From Magnetococcales bacterium (GTDB lineage: Bacteria > Pseudomonadota > Magnetococcia > Magnetococcales > Magnetaquicoccaceae): a stretch of 64,000 bases of DNA. The stretch lies in contig JAANAU010000009.1 in NCBI GenBank assembly GCA_011089965.1, positions 1-64,000 on the forward strand, given 5' to 3'. Position 1 is the stretch's first letter. The number at the start of each line of letters is the position of its first letter. The notes beneath the pieces were generated by a model. That model searched no databases, had not been told where the DNA came from, and saw only the letters and a program-made list of their open reading frames with translations. The position numbers and the translations under genes were made by a program. Shown piece by piece: positions 8,831 through 18,084 of the stretch.

Positions 8831-9309
8831 AACAGACCATGGCCATCGGGCTGTTGGTGGGGATGACGCTCGGAGGTGGGTCAGGTGATGTGGCAGCATC
8901 GGACCGGATGCGTCAGTGTGTGTTGGAGCATGTCAAACCCGCCCGCAGTGCCGTGGCTGCCCAGTATTTGCAACAGGCGTGTGCCCGTCGTTTCCCAGCC
9001 GAACCCAACAATCCGGCCTTGCAGATCCAGCCCGAGGTCGAGGATGGGTTGGCGGCCTATGATCACTGTCTGTTCCAGCAATTGGCGGGTGTGCAGAACG
9101 ATGCCAGTGCTGCGGGCATGGAACAGCTCTGTCGGGATCAATACCATCCGGTGGGCTGGTCCGGGGAGGAGAAGGGACAATCTCCCGGGTTTTTCAATTG
9201 GTTGCAGAGGATCGATGGCGGAGCGGCACCCCGTTCCGACCAACAGGATGCCCCCCGGATCGATGGCGAGACGTTTGTTCCGTTGGCCCCTGCCAAGGCC
9301 GGTCGTTGA
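8827..9309 (+). CDS. Secreted protein of unknown function
   Basis: A 160-residue protein I do not recognise. It begins with a short signal peptide (MKQTMAIGLLVGMTLGGGSG). The mature part has four spaced cysteines (CVLEHV, CARRF, CLFQQ, CRDQY) that could form two disulfides in a small helical domain, then a Pro/Asp-rich tail. The ATG overlaps the siaC stop by 4 bp. The next genes encode a periplasmic amidase and CreA, so an envelope role is plausible. Confidence 0.7.
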   Translation: MKQTMAIGLLVGMTLGGGSGDVAASDRMRQCVLEHVKPARSAVAAQYLQQACARRFPAEPNNPALQIQPEVEDGLAAYDHCLFQQLAGVQNDASAAGMEQLCRDQYHPVGWSGEEKGQSPGFFNWLQRIDGGAAPRSDQQDAPRIDGETFVPLAPAKAGR

Positions 9310-9348
9310 GTGGTCAAAATATTGGTCATGGAAAGAATGGTTTTGTTT

Positions 9349-9393
9349 GAAACCCTGGGGGATGAATCCCCCAGACCCCCTCTTTTTTTCAAT
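9349..9393. repeat. Core palindromic repeat (copy 2)
   Basis: A short copy holding only the core: CTGGGGGATGAATCCCCCAG at 9355-9374, then a C-run and T-run. No terminal inverted repeats are visible. Unlike most copies it has the opposite orientation relative to the preceding gene. The hairpin is followed within 10 bases by seven T's on the plus strand, so it could act as a terminator for the unit ending at 9309. Confidence 0.8.
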
Positions 9394-9425
9394 TGTTGAA
9401 CCGTTGTGAATGGTTGGGAACGCGC

Positions 9426-10184
9426 GTGTTGGATCGTTCGGGTCTGTGGTGGCTGGTGCTTGGTTTCTGGTTGTGGGCCATGGATCTCTCCTGGGCCGGG
9501 GTGTGCGATTGCGCCGTGGCCGTGGATGTCGGCCATGCCAGCTTTGCGGGTGGGGCCACCAGCGCACGGGGCAGGCCGGAGTTTGAATTCAACCTGGCCA
9601 TGGGCACCCTGATCCATGAGGAGCTGGTCAACAGTGGTCTGACCCGCAGCTTCACCATCATCGACCCCTCTGCCCTCAAGGAGCGGGTGCGCATTGCCGA
9701 ATCCAGACAGGCGGATCTGTTCATCTCCGTGCATCACGATTCGGTGCAAGCCTTTTATCTGCGCGACTGGTTGTTCAACGGTCGGACCCATAAATATTGT
9801 GATCTGTTTCAGGGCTATTCGATTCTGGTCTCTGCCAAAGGGTTTCAATTCACCGCCAGTCTGGAGCTGGCCAAAATGATCGGCAGACGGTTCCGGGAGG
9901 CAGGATTTCTCCCTGCCTATCACCACTCCAAGGGTGTGATCGGCGGGCGTCACAACATGCTGGACGAGAATCTGGGAATTTATCAATTCGACAATCTGGT
10001 GGTCTTGAAAAATGCGGTGATGCCCGCCATTCTGATCGAATTCGGGGTGATCGTGCATCGCGATGAGGAGCTGCTCGTGCAACAGCCCGAAGTGCGTCAT
10101 AAACTGATGCGCAGCGTGGTGGATGGAATCCAGGAGTACAACGCGCGCTATTGCCTGCCATACGGAGGAGGAAAGGGGAAATGA
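9426..10184 (+). CDS. N-acetylmuramoyl-L-alanine amidase (Amidase_3 family)
   Basis: An exported peptidoglycan amidase of about 252 residues that cleaves the bond between muramic acid and the stem peptide. Zinc-ligand motifs typical of AmiC/CwlM enzymes are visible: VDVGHAS (His), a Glu in [14 protein letters not shown] (His) and a catalytic-type Glu in ILIEFGVI. A hydrophobic N-terminus ([19 protein letters not shown]) is a signal peptide. I take the GTG at 9426 as start because it keeps that signal; ATG 9480 would remove most of it. The stop overlaps the creA start (ATGA). Confidence 0.85.
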   Translation: MLDRSGLWWLVLGFWLWAMDLSWAGVCDCAVAVDVGHASFAGGATSARGRPEFEFNLAMGTLIHEELVNSGLTRSFTIIDPSALKERVRIAESRQADLFISVHHDSVQAFYLRDWLFNGRTHKYCDLFQGYSILVSAKGFQFTASLELAKMIGRRFREAGFLPAYHHSKGVIGGRHNMLDENLGIYQFDNLVVLKNAVMPAILIEFGVIVHRDEELLVQQPEVRHKLMRSVVDGIQEYNARYCLPYGGGKGK

Positions 10185-10657
10185 TGAACAAGACGATGAG
10201 CCGGATGATGGGATTTGGATTGGCCTTGTTTGCGGGTGTTGGTTCACTCTCTGCCGAGGTGATCGGTACGGTGGACACCGTGTTCAAAATGCTGGGACCG
10301 GATGACAAGATCGTGATCGAGGCGTTTGATGACCCCAAGGTGGACGGGGTGGCGTGTCATCTGAGCCGGGCCAAAAAGGGTGGGGTCACCGGAGGACTCG
10401 GATTGGCCGAAGATCCCTCCAATGCCTCCATTGCCTGTCGCCAGATTGGCCCGATCCAGATGAAAGAGCAGCTCAAGGATGGGGAGTCGGTTTTCACCAA
10501 AAACACTTCACTGCTTTTCAAGACCTTGCAGGTGGTGCGCTTCTTTGACAAGAAACGCAACACCCTGGTCTATCTGGTTTATTCGGATAAATTGATCGAA
10601 GGATCGCCCAAGAACTCCATTTCCACCGTGCCCGTCATGCCCTGGCGCAAGGAGTAG
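10181..10657 (+). CDS. creA: CreA family periplasmic protein
   Basis: A 158-residue exported protein matching the CreA family: [35 protein letters not shown] and the closing phrases are characteristic. Its molecular function is unknown in all organisms. An N-terminal signal peptide ends near SLSAEV. A strong purine-rich ribosome site (GGAGGAGGAAAGGGG) precedes two adjacent ATG codons at 10181 and 10184. The first overlaps the amidase stop codon. Its stop lies directly beside the stop of the convergent pckA gene, with no space for a terminator. Confidence 0.9.
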   Translation: MMNKTMSRMMGFGLALFAGVGSLSAEVIGTVDTVFKMLGPDDKIVIEAFDDPKVDGVACHLSRAKKGGVTGGLGLAEDPSNASIACRQIGPIQMKEQLKDGESVFTKNTSLLFKTLQVVRFFDKKRNTLVYLVYSDKLIEGSPKNSISTVPVMPWRKE

Positions 10658-12286
10658 TCAGGCCGACAGAATCGGTCCGCCTGTCAACAGGTGGGCCGAG
10701 ACCCGGTCGGCGAATTTCTCGGCAAAGTTGGTCCGGAACCGATTGGCCAACTGCCGGGCAGCGGCGTCATAGCGGGTGGGATCCTTCCAGGTGGTGCGTG
10801 GATCCAGATGCATGGGATCGACATTGCATACATCAACCGGCACCTCGAATCCAAAGGTGGGATCGATGCGCATTGCGCTGGAGTCCAGTTGATTGTCAAA
10901 GATCTGATCGATGATGGTCCGGGTCTCCTGAATCGGCATGCGGAATCCTTCCCCATACGGTCCGCCGGTCCAGCCGGTGTTGATCAACCAGCATTTGGCC
11001 TGGGTTTTGGTGAGTTTTTCTCCCAGGAGAGAGGCATACACCACTGGATCCAGGGCCATGAACGGTTCGCCAAAACAGGCCGAGAAGGTGGCGGTTGGTT
11101 CTTTCACCCCCCGTTCCGTTCCTCCGAGTTTGGCCGTATAGCCGGAAAGAAAGTGATACATGGTCTGTTCGATGGTCAGTCGGGCCACGGGAGGCATGAT
11201 GCCAAAGGCATCGGCAGTCAAGAGAATCACGTTGGCCGGATGGCCTCCCTTGCCGTTGAACTGGATGCGCGGCAAAGAGTGCAAGGGATAGGCGGCCCTG
11301 GTGTTTTCGGTCAGGGTGGCGTCATCCAGATTGACGCGCCGGGTGGCCGGATCCAGAATGACGTTTTCCAACACCGTACCGAATGTGCGCGTGCAGTTCC
11401 AGATGTCGGGTTCGGCCTGGGGATGGAGTCGGATCACCTTGGCATAGCAGCCCCCTTCCAGATTGAACACCCCTTCATCAGACCAGCCATGCTCGTCATC
11501 TCCGATCATGCGGCGGCGTGGATCCGTGGAGAGGGTGGTTTTGCCGGTGCCCGAAAGACCAAAGAAAATGGCCACATCATCTTCTTCGCCGATATTGGCG
11601 CTGCAATGCATGGGCAGAACTCCCTGCAAGGGGAGCAGATAGTTCATCAGGGTAAAGACCACCTTTTTGTTTTCACCGGCATAGGCCGTGCCGCCGATCA
11701 AGGCTTCGCGGCGGCCCAGATGGAGCAGGATGAAGGCCTCCGAACGGGTGCCGTCAATCTCCGGAACGGCCTGGAATCCACCGGCATTGATCAAAGTGAA
11801 ATCCGGTTCCATCACCTTGTCCGCAGGGGGGCCGCTGGTGATGAACAGATTGCGTGCGAACAGCGATTGCCAGGCATGGGTGGTGATCACCCGCACCCGA
11901 CGTTGATAGTGGGGGTCTGCACCCACGCGGCAATCCTGCACAAAGATTTCGCGATCCTGCAAAAAGGCGGTCACCCGGGTACGCAGTTTTTCGTAATCGG
12001 CTTCGGGAAAGGGGCGATTGACCGCGCCCCAGGCCACCCGGTCACGGCTGGAGCGTTCATCGACGATGAACTTGTCATTGGCAGAGCGACCGGTATATTG
12101 ACCGGTTGCGACCACCAGGGCACCGCCACTGGCAATGTGTCCTTCGTTGCGGCGGATGGCCATTTCGTAGAGTTGGGGTGAGGAGAGGTCCGCGTGGATG
12201 GCACCCGGGTGGTGGATGCCCTGGCGGGTCAACTGGGTGCGGATGGCGTCGATGCGATCTTGCGGGGACAGATAGGGTTTGATCAT
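10658..12286 (-). CDS. pckA: Phosphoenolpyruvate carboxykinase (ATP)
   Basis: A 542-residue ATP-dependent PEP carboxykinase, which converts oxaloacetate to phosphoenolpyruvate and CO2 at the entry to gluconeogenesis. The kinase P-loop GLSGTGKTTLS, the metal-binding stretch IGDDEHGWSD and FNLEGGCYAK are all intact, and length is normal. The start overlaps the pgi stop by 4 bp and has GGAGGAG at the right spacing. Pairing with glucose-6-phosphate isomerase makes a small gluconeogenic operon, suited to an autotroph building hexoses from C3/C4 units. Confidence 0.97.
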   Translation of the reverse strand: MIKPYLSPQDRIDAIRTQLTRQGIHHPGAIHADLSSPQLYEMAIRRNEGHIASGGALVVATGQYTGRSANDKFIVDERSSRDRVAWGAVNRPFPEADYEKLRTRVTAFLQDREIFVQDCRVGADPHYQRRVRVITTHAWQSLFARNLFITSGPPADKVMEPDFTLINAGGFQAVPEIDGTRSEAFILLHLGRREALIGGTAYAGENKKVVFTLMNYLLPLQGVLPMHCSANIGEEDDVAIFFGLSGTGKTTLSTDPRRRMIGDDEHGWSDEGVFNLEGGCYAKVIRLHPQAEPDIWNCTRTFGTVLENVILDPATRRVNLDDATLTENTRAAYPLHSLPRIQFNGKGGHPANVILLTADAFGIMPPVARLTIEQTMYHFLSGYTAKLGGTERGVKEPTATFSACFGEPFMALDPVVYASLLGEKLTKTQAKCWLINTGWTGGPYGEGFRMPIQETRTIIDQIFDNQLDSSAMRIDPTFGFEVPVDVCNVDPMHLDPRTTWKDPTRYDAAARQLANRFRTNFAEKFADRVSAHLLTGGPILSA

Positions 12287-13554
12287 GCGTTCTCCTCCAT
12301 GAGTGTGCCGGGCGCGGTGGATTCCAGGCGTCGGCGGGTATTGATTTTGCCCTCTTCGACCGCAGGCTGGTCAAAAGGGGGGATGCCAAAACAGGCAGCC
12401 ACCAGGGTGGTTTCCATTTCCAGTTGCACAATCAGTGCGCCCAGTGCGCCAGGATCGGTGGCTTTCAGGCGGAATTCGCGCAGCGGCTGTTGGCGGTTGA
12501 GCAGGGCATCTCGTGTGCCCAGATATTCGGCGGTGAACAATTCGCCGATGGAGCGGCCTGCCAGCGGGGATGCAGCGGGCAGGAAGGCGAATTCATGGGG
12601 GATGATGGCACCCTGTTGGACCAGTGTGGGGTCGAACAGCAGGGTGAACTGTTTATCTTCCGGTCCATCCAGATAGAGTTGGAGTTGGGAGTGTTGGTCC
12701 ACGACTCCCTGGGCTTCGACCGGGGTCAGGCCGTGCTTGCGTCCCTGGTTGTCGGTTTTTCCCAGACTTTCGGCCCAGAGCTGACGAAACCAGGTGGCGA
12801 TGGTGGTCAATCGGGAGCCATAGGTGAACAGGATGCTCATGTTGCGTCCCTGGTTGGTCAGGGTGGCCTGAGCCATGGCCTGAATCAGGGCGGGATTGGC
12901 GGTTGGATCGGGCAGCAGGCAGCGTGCCGCCATATCGGTTGCCCCTTTCAGGAGGGTTTGGATATCGACTCCGGCAAAGGCGGCTGGCAGCAATCCGGTG
13001 ACAGACAGGACCGAAAAGCGGCCTCCGACCGGTGCGTGGGGAATGATGGGCACGTTCCAGTGACGGGCCATGGTGCCCAGGGCGCTGGTCGGGTTTTCGG
13101 TGATCACTGTCAGGCGTTCGGGCAGGGTATGGCCCAGGTGGGCATGCAGGGTGAGCAGTTGGGCGAGTGTTTCCGGGGTGGAGCCGGATTTGCTGATGGC
13201 CAGAACGGCTGTTTGGTTCCAATCGTGATGGTAGAGTGATTCCAGTTGCTGCGGGCAGATGTTCTCGTAGAAGGTGACGCGGCGGGGTGGGTTGGTCAGG
13301 GTGGTCACCAGCATGTTGCCCCCCAGTGAGCTGCCGCCGATGCCCAGGACTACGAGATGATTGTATTTTCTCTGTAATTGTTCTGCCCGGGTGCGGGCCA
13401 GATCGAGTTGTTCGTTGGTTTTGAGCAGTTGCAGAAATGCGGGTTGGGTTTCCGGGTGGTGGTGCCAGTTGTTCAGGGTGTGGAGCAGTGTATCCGGGGG
13501 CGTATCGTTAATCGGAAAGTTGTGATTCCGTAGATCAAGTGGCAAATGGTTCAT
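12283..13554 (-). CDS. pgi: Glucose-6-phosphate isomerase
   Basis: A 423-residue enzyme interconverting glucose-6-phosphate and fructose-6-phosphate. Signature segments: VVLGIGGSSLGGNML, VLAISKSGSTPETLAQ, the catalytic-region QLWAESLGKTDNQG and VVDQHSQLQLYLDGP. It is the shorter bacterial form, about 130 residues less than E. coli Pgi. I place the start at the ATG preceded by AAGGA with 7-bp spacing; an upstream in-frame ATG at 13587 has no ribosome site. pckA follows with a 4-bp overlap. Confidence 0.95.
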   Translation of the reverse strand: MNHLPLDLRNHNFPINDTPPDTLLHTLNNWHHHPETQPAFLQLLKTNEQLDLARTRAEQLQRKYNHLVVLGIGGSSLGGNMLVTTLTNPPRRVTFYENICPQQLESLYHHDWNQTAVLAISKSGSTPETLAQLLTLHAHLGHTLPERLTVITENPTSALGTMARHWNVPIIPHAPVGGRFSVLSVTGLLPAAFAGVDIQTLLKGATDMAARCLLPDPTANPALIQAMAQATLTNQGRNMSILFTYGSRLTTIATWFRQLWAESLGKTDNQGRKHGLTPVEAQGVVDQHSQLQLYLDGPEDKQFTLLFDPTLVQQGAIIPHEFAFLPAASPLAGRSIGELFTAEYLGTRDALLNRQQPLREFRLKATDPGALGALIVQLEMETTLVAACFGIPPFDQPAVEEGKINTRRRLESTAPGTLMEENA

Positions 13555-13603
13555 GCGATCATCCTTGCGGGGTGCAGCGTTATCCATAACGTGTGAGAAA
13601 AGG

Positions 13604-13786
13604 ATCAGGGGTCCAGGGGGGTTACCCCCCTAATGGGGTCCAGGGGCAAGAGCCACCCTGGGACTCTAATCTTTTAATCTTTCTAGACAAAAAATATTAT
13701 AAAATTATTTATTTTTAAAACATTGAAACATTAAAACATTAAAACCCTGGGGGATGAATCCCCCAGACCCCCTCTTTTTTTCAATG
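13604..13786. repeat. Composite palindromic repeat (copy 3)
   Basis: Between the start of pgi and the stop of nlpD. It contains the paired-palindrome block (CCAGGGGGGTTACCCCCCT and neighbours), two units of an octamer like CTTTTAAT, an AT-rich spacer with AAATATT, and the core palindrome CTGGGGGATGAATCCCCCAG followed by a C-run and T-run. The terminal inverted repeats seen in copies 5 and 9 are absent. It starts about 60 bp after the nlpD stop, with the usual polarity relative to that gene. Confidence 0.8.
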
Positions 13787-13848
13787 CGTTAAACAACTCG
13801 CTATACACGGCTTGCGTCAAGCAACACTAAAAAGATGTGAAATAAAAC

Positions 13849-14685
13849 TCACTCCCGCCTTGGGAGATATATTAGTGGATTTTGCGGTGCAATGCTACGG
13901 CGAATTTCAAAATGTAAACGCGGTGACGGGGTGACCCCGGTTTGCCCGGCCAAGGCAATGGTTTCGCCCGCCCGCACGGATTGACCCTGCCTGACCAGAA
14001 TGCGTTCCAGATGGGCATAGGCGCTCATGAATGAACTGCCGTGTCGCAACAAGATCATGTTGCCAAAGTTGGTCAACCCCTGATCCGCATATGCGACAAC
14101 ACCGTCGGCTGCGGCCACGACACGATCCCCAGGGGTGACGGCAATGTCAATGCCAGGATTGCGCATCGGACCAATCTGACCAAACCGGGCAATGATCGGA
14201 CCAGAGTGGGGCCACACCCAAATGGATGGAGCACCGGGAACCGGACGGGCCTGGGCAGAGGGGGGAAGGGGAGAGTCCGGGGCAGCAAGGGTTGGTTTGT
14301 CCGGTTTGACTGGCGCGGCAATGCCCCCGGGCGGTGCAATACGCAACCTTTGACCGGCACGCAACTGGTCAGGCCGACTGATGCGGTTCCAGGCCGCCAA
14401 CTCTTCCACTTCCAGGTTGTACATCGTGGCAATGGCCCACAAGGTTTCACCCGAACGCACGGTATGCCAACTCTTGCGGTTTTTTTGGCCAGGCCGTTCC
14501 AGAGTCGTGGGGGGGTCTGGTTGTTCCAGACGGGGCGGGGAGGTTGCTGCGGTGCGGTCAGATACCTGGGCAGGTGCCCCGTTGCCGGTACAACCCGACA
14601 TGAGGACAACGGGTGCGAGGATGCCAACCAGCCAGGAGCGGAGCGAAACAGAACCACCAATCCTCGGATCGGCGGGCGCGGACAT
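13849..14685 (-). CDS. nlpD: NlpD-like LysM/M23 lipoprotein (amidase activator)
   Basis: A 278-residue outer-membrane lipoprotein. The lipobox is LMSGC. A LysM domain (HTVRSGETLWAIATMYNLEV) binds peptidoglycan, and a Pro-rich linker leads to a C-terminal LytM (M23) domain. The first metal-binding His of active M23 peptidases is missing: the motif reads NPGIDIA, just as in E. coli NlpD, which activates an amidase instead of cutting peptidoglycan itself. HFEIR is retained. The ATG overlaps the pcm stop codon as TGATG with GGAGGAG upstream. The pcm-nlpD order is the classic one; rpoS does not follow here. Confidence 0.9.
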   Translation of the reverse strand: MSAPADPRIGGSVSLRSWLVGILAPVVLMSGCTGNGAPAQVSDRTAATSPPRLEQPDPPTTLERPGQKNRKSWHTVRSGETLWAIATMYNLEVEELAAWNRISRPDQLRAGQRLRIAPPGGIAAPVKPDKPTLAAPDSPLPPSAQARPVPGAPSIWVWPHSGPIIARFGQIGPMRNPGIDIAVTPGDRVVAAADGVVAYADQGLTNFGNMILLRHGSSFMSAYAHLERILVRQGQSVRAGETIALAGQTGVTPSPRLHFEIRRSIAPQNPLIYLPRRE

Positions 14686-15359
14686 CACGTGAACTCCTCC
14701 TTCCACCCCTGCGCGCCAATCAATGGGACAAAACAACACGGCTCCAAAGTTTCCCGTTGCAACGAGCCGTCTGCCAGACGCATGACACAGATCAGGTTTT
14801 GGGCCGTACGTCCACCTTCCGGTGCCACCAGCAGTCCGCCGGGTGCCAGTTGCCGCACCAGACTTTCCGGCGTGACCGGTGTGCCTGCTGTCACGATGAT
14901 GCGATCAAACAACCGTTCTTCAGGCCAACCGAGCGTGCCATCCCCCTGACGACACACCACATTGTGAAATCCCAACCGGCGCAACCGCTTGCGCGCCGAA
15001 TCGGCCAGGGTGGGCAGACGTTCGATGGTATAGACCTTGTGGCACAATTTGGCCAGAATCGCGGTCTGATAACCCGAACCGGTGCCGATCTCCAACACCT
15101 CTTCGCGACCGGTCAGTTGCAATGCCTGACTCATGCGGGCCACTGTATAGGGTTGGGACAGGGTTTGACCTTCGCCAATGGGCAGATTCTCATCCCCATA
15201 GGCACGACTCGCCAGAGCCTCATCCACAAAGAGATGACGCAGGGTCTCTCTCATGACCGCCAATACACGTGGGTCATGGATCCCCTGATTCTGAAGCTGC
15301 TCGCGAATCATGCGCTCCCGGGCACGTGCGGAGACCATACCGTGTTCCGGTGGTTTCAT
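14685..15359 (-). CDS. pcm: Protein-L-isoaspartate O-methyltransferase
   Basis: A 224-residue SAM-dependent enzyme that starts repair of isoaspartyl residues in damaged proteins. Characteristic segments are EGQTLSQPYTVARM, the SAM-binding VLEIGTGSGYQTAILA, IERLPTLADSARKRL and RIIVTAGTP. The start is uncertain: ATG 15359 and ATG 15338 are both possible, and a TTG at 15440 directly follows the pheT stop. It is translationally coupled to nlpD. Confidence 0.93.
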   Translation of the reverse strand: MKPPEHGMVSARARERMIREQLQNQGIHDPRVLAVMRETLRHLFVDEALASRAYGDENLPIGEGQTLSQPYTVARMSQALQLTGREEVLEIGTGSGYQTAILAKLCHKVYTIERLPTLADSARKRLRRLGFHNVVCRQGDGTLGWPEERLFDRIIVTAGTPVTPESLVRQLAPGGLLVAPEGGRTAQNLICVMRLADGSLQRETLEPCCFVPLIGAQGWKEEFT

Positions 15360-15440
15360 GGGCAGCAGAGTCCTGTGTGGATCAATCAATGGGCAAAGAG
15401 CAACAAAGTTGAGAATACGGAGCCGTTGTTCTCCTGTCAA

Positions 15441-17825
15441 TCAGCCACGCAGTCCGGCGGCGAATTGTTCCGTGACACAGGCAATGATCCGCTCGGAGAG
15501 CGTCTTGCTTTCGTGATCGGTCAAGGTGCGGTCATCGGCTTGCAACAGAATGTTTAAGGTCAGACTCTTGTGACCTTCGGGTACTCCTGTACCCGTATAG
15601 ATGGCACTGACCCGTGCCTGGCGAATCAACACCGGATCCACGGCCAGGACAGTCTGAATCACGGCCCCTGCCGGAGTTGTGGCTGGCATCAGAAAGCTGA
15701 AATCGTTTTGAATGCCCGGAAAACGGCTGCCGGGTTGATGTCGGGGTTTGGTCGTTGGCAGACCGATCAGTCGAGGCAGGTGCAACTCACATAAGCAGAT
15801 CTCTTTTTTGAGATCCAGGGAGTCGGCCATTTGGGGATGGAGTTGACCCATCCAGCCGAGCGCCACCCCATGTGTCGTGCGGATCTCTGCCTTGCGGGTC
15901 GGATGCAGAAAGGGAGGTCCGCCAGGCAGGAACGAGATTTCCGATCCGGTCACATCCGGCAGGAGCGCCTCAAGATCACCTTTGAGATCAAACAGATCCG
16001 CAGAGCGGGTTACGGCATGGGCAGACAGTTCCTCTGTCGGGCCGCACATCAGGCAGGCCAGTCGTTCTTCTTCCACAAGGGATCCATCCGGTTGGGGCAG
16101 AAAGACCCGTCCCAGCTCGAACAGGCGCACGCGGTGATTGCCCCGGTTGAGGTTGCGTTGGGCGCTTTCCAGCAATCCGACGATCAGATCGGTGCGCAAT
16201 ACCGATTGTTCTTCTGACAGAGGATTGAGCAGCGTCAAGGGGGTCAGTTCCGGATTGAACCGTTGCTGCCAGGCTGGTGCCACAAAGGCATAGTCCACGG
16301 CTTCCTGATAACCCATGCCGACCATCCGAATGCGGATGCGATCTGCGATTTGGCGCATGGGATCGGGCAGCGGTGCTGCAGCGGGCAGGAGGGGCAGGGT
16401 GGCAGGCACCTGATCATAGCCGTGGATACGGATGATCTCTTCCAGAAGATCCTCTTCCAGTTTCAGGTCATGGCGCCAACTGGGCGGGGTAACGGCAAAG
16501 CGGGTGGCATCCATGGGTTCCACCCGACATCCCAGTGCGGTCAGGATGGTGTTCATGGTTGCAGGTGTCAGTTCCACTCCCCCCATACGGTTGACCCGTT
16601 CCGGGCGATACCACAGGGTGGCAGGGGGTTGCCAGGTGTTTCCATCCACCAGCGTCACCGGTCCGGCCTGACCGCCTGCCAGATCGAGAATCAGGCGGGT
16701 GGCTTGTTCCATGACCATGAGGATTGCTTCCGGATCCGTACCCCGTTCAAAGCGGTAGCGTGATTCGGAATGCAGTTCCAGGCGTCGTCCGGTGCGGGTT
16801 GTGGTGATCGGATCAAAGAAGGCGGCTTCCAGGAAGATATCGGTGGTGGTTTCGGTCACGCCACTTTCAGCGCCACCCATGATGCCGGCAATGGCCAGGG
16901 GGCGTTGTTGATCGGCAATCACGGTCATGGTTGGGGTGAGGTGGTGTTCCACTCCGTCCAGGGTGCGTAGTGTTTCGCCGGTTGAGGCTGTGCGCACCAC
17001 CACGGGCAGGGTCAGACGGTTCAGGTCAAAGGCGTGCAGCGGCTGATTGAGATCCAGCAGGAGGTAGTTGGTGATATCCACGATGTTGTTGATGGCCCGC
17101 AAACCCACGGCAGTCAGTCTTTGTTGCAGCCAGGCCGGACTGGGGCCGACTTTGACTTCGCGTATGATGCGACCGGCGTAGCGCGGGCAACCGTTGGGGT
17201 CTTCCAGGTGGACCCGGGCCATGGCGTCGGGTGCGGTGACGGGCACGGGTGTGGTGGTCAGTGGTCGCATGGGGTATCCGGTCAGGGCTGCCAGTTCCCG
17301 GGCCACACCGCGCACCCCCAGGCAGTCGCCCCGATTGGGGGTGATGCCCAGTTCCAGAACCACGTCTGTGCGTCCCAGGGCCTGAGCCACCGGGATGCCA
17401 ATCGGGGTGGTTGGATCCAGGATCAGCACGCCGTCTGCCTGGTCAGCCAATCCCAACTCCTGCACGGAGCAGAGCATGCCGTATGAGGTCACCCCTCGGA
17501 TTTGGCCGGTGGTGATCTCCTGGCCATTGGGCAGGCGTGCTCCGATGCGTGCCACGGCCACCTTGTCGCCTGGGCGGTGGTTTTTGGCGCCGCACACGAT
17601 TTCCAGGAGTTCTTCGTTCACCCGAACCCGGCAGAAGGTCAACCGGTCGGCGTTGGGGTGGGGTTCCACCGTTTCCACAAGGCCCACCTGGATCTGTTCC
17701 AGGCCCTGATCCAGTCGGGTCAAAGCGTCCAGTTCCAAACCAGCCATGGTCAGCCGGGCACCGATGGTTGCCGGGTCCAGGTCGATGTCAATGTGATCGC
17801 GCAGCCAGTTGAGAGTGAGTTTCAT
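15441..17825 (-). CDS. pheT: Phenylalanine-tRNA ligase beta subunit
   Basis: The 794-residue beta chain of bacterial PheRS, which together with PheS charges tRNA-Phe. It starts with MKLTLNWLRDHID, then the EMAP/OB-type tRNA-binding domain with VVCGAKNHR-like spacing, B3/B4 editing domain (CPRYAGRII), B5 and the C-terminal ferredoxin-like anticodon-binding domain. Length and order are normal. About 260 bp of repeat DNA separates it from pheS, which in most bacteria is directly adjacent, so pheT may need read-through or its own promoter. Confidence 0.97.
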   Translation of the reverse strand: MKLTLNWLRDHIDIDLDPATIGARLTMAGLELDALTRLDQGLEQIQVGLVETVEPHPNADRLTFCRVRVNEELLEIVCGAKNHRPGDKVAVARIGARLPNGQEITTGQIRGVTSYGMLCSVQELGLADQADGVLILDPTTPIGIPVAQALGRTDVVLELGITPNRGDCLGVRGVARELAALTGYPMRPLTTTPVPVTAPDAMARVHLEDPNGCPRYAGRIIREVKVGPSPAWLQQRLTAVGLRAINNIVDITNYLLLDLNQPLHAFDLNRLTLPVVVRTASTGETLRTLDGVEHHLTPTMTVIADQQRPLAIAGIMGGAESGVTETTTDIFLEAAFFDPITTTRTGRRLELHSESRYRFERGTDPEAILMVMEQATRLILDLAGGQAGPVTLVDGNTWQPPATLWYRPERVNRMGGVELTPATMNTILTALGCRVEPMDATRFAVTPPSWRHDLKLEEDLLEEIIRIHGYDQVPATLPLLPAAAPLPDPMRQIADRIRIRMVGMGYQEAVDYAFVAPAWQQRFNPELTPLTLLNPLSEEQSVLRTDLIVGLLESAQRNLNRGNHRVRLFELGRVFLPQPDGSLVEEERLACLMCGPTEELSAHAVTRSADLFDLKGDLEALLPDVTGSEISFLPGGPPFLHPTRKAEIRTTHGVALGWMGQLHPQMADSLDLKKEICLCELHLPRLIGLPTTKPRHQPGSRFPGIQNDFSFLMPATTPAGAVIQTVLAVDPVLIRQARVSAIYTGTGVPEGHKSLTLNILLQADDRTLTDHESKTLSERIIACVTEQFAAGLRG

Positions 17826-17870
17826 GCGTGCTTCCAGTGTAGGCCAGTCAATCAGCGGCAAGTTACAGTA

Positions 17871-18055
17871 TCGGGGTCCAGGGGCCATTGGCCCCTGGTG
17901 GGGTCCAGGGGCGAGAGCCACCCTGGGACTTTAATTTTTTAATCCTTTAATCTTTTAATCTTTTAAACAAAAAATATTTATAAATTATTTTTTTAAACAT
18001 GAAAACATTAAAACCCTGGGGGATGAATCCCCCAGACCCCCTCTTTTTTTTTAAT
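17871..18055. repeat. Composite palindromic repeat between pheS and pheT (copy 4)
   Basis: Contains CCAGGGGCCATTGGCCCCTGG-type palindromes, a second G-rich block, four to five octamer units (CTTTTAAT-like), an AT-rich spacer, and the core palindrome CTGGGGGATGAATCCCCCAG with C-run and T-run next to the pheS stop. It fills nearly the whole gap between two genes that normally form one operon. The terminal inverted repeats are missing. Confidence 0.85.
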
Positions 18056-18084
18056 ACTTTGACCTGTTCTGCGTATTGGTACGA

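Noticed and set aside
10640-10680. A terminator between the convergent creA and pckA genes.
   Set aside because: Their stop codons are directly adjacent and no hairpin with a T-run was found there; any terminator would have to lie inside the opposite coding sequence.
13810-13822. The small hairpin GCTTG-CGT-CAAGC downstream of nlpD as an intrinsic terminator.
   Set aside because: The stem is only five base pairs and no T-run follows on the minus strand.
13849-14685. Loss of a zinc-ligand His in the M23 domain as a sign of gene decay.
   Set aside because: The same substitution is normal in NlpD, which acts as an amidase activator. The rest of the gene is intact and coupled to pcm.
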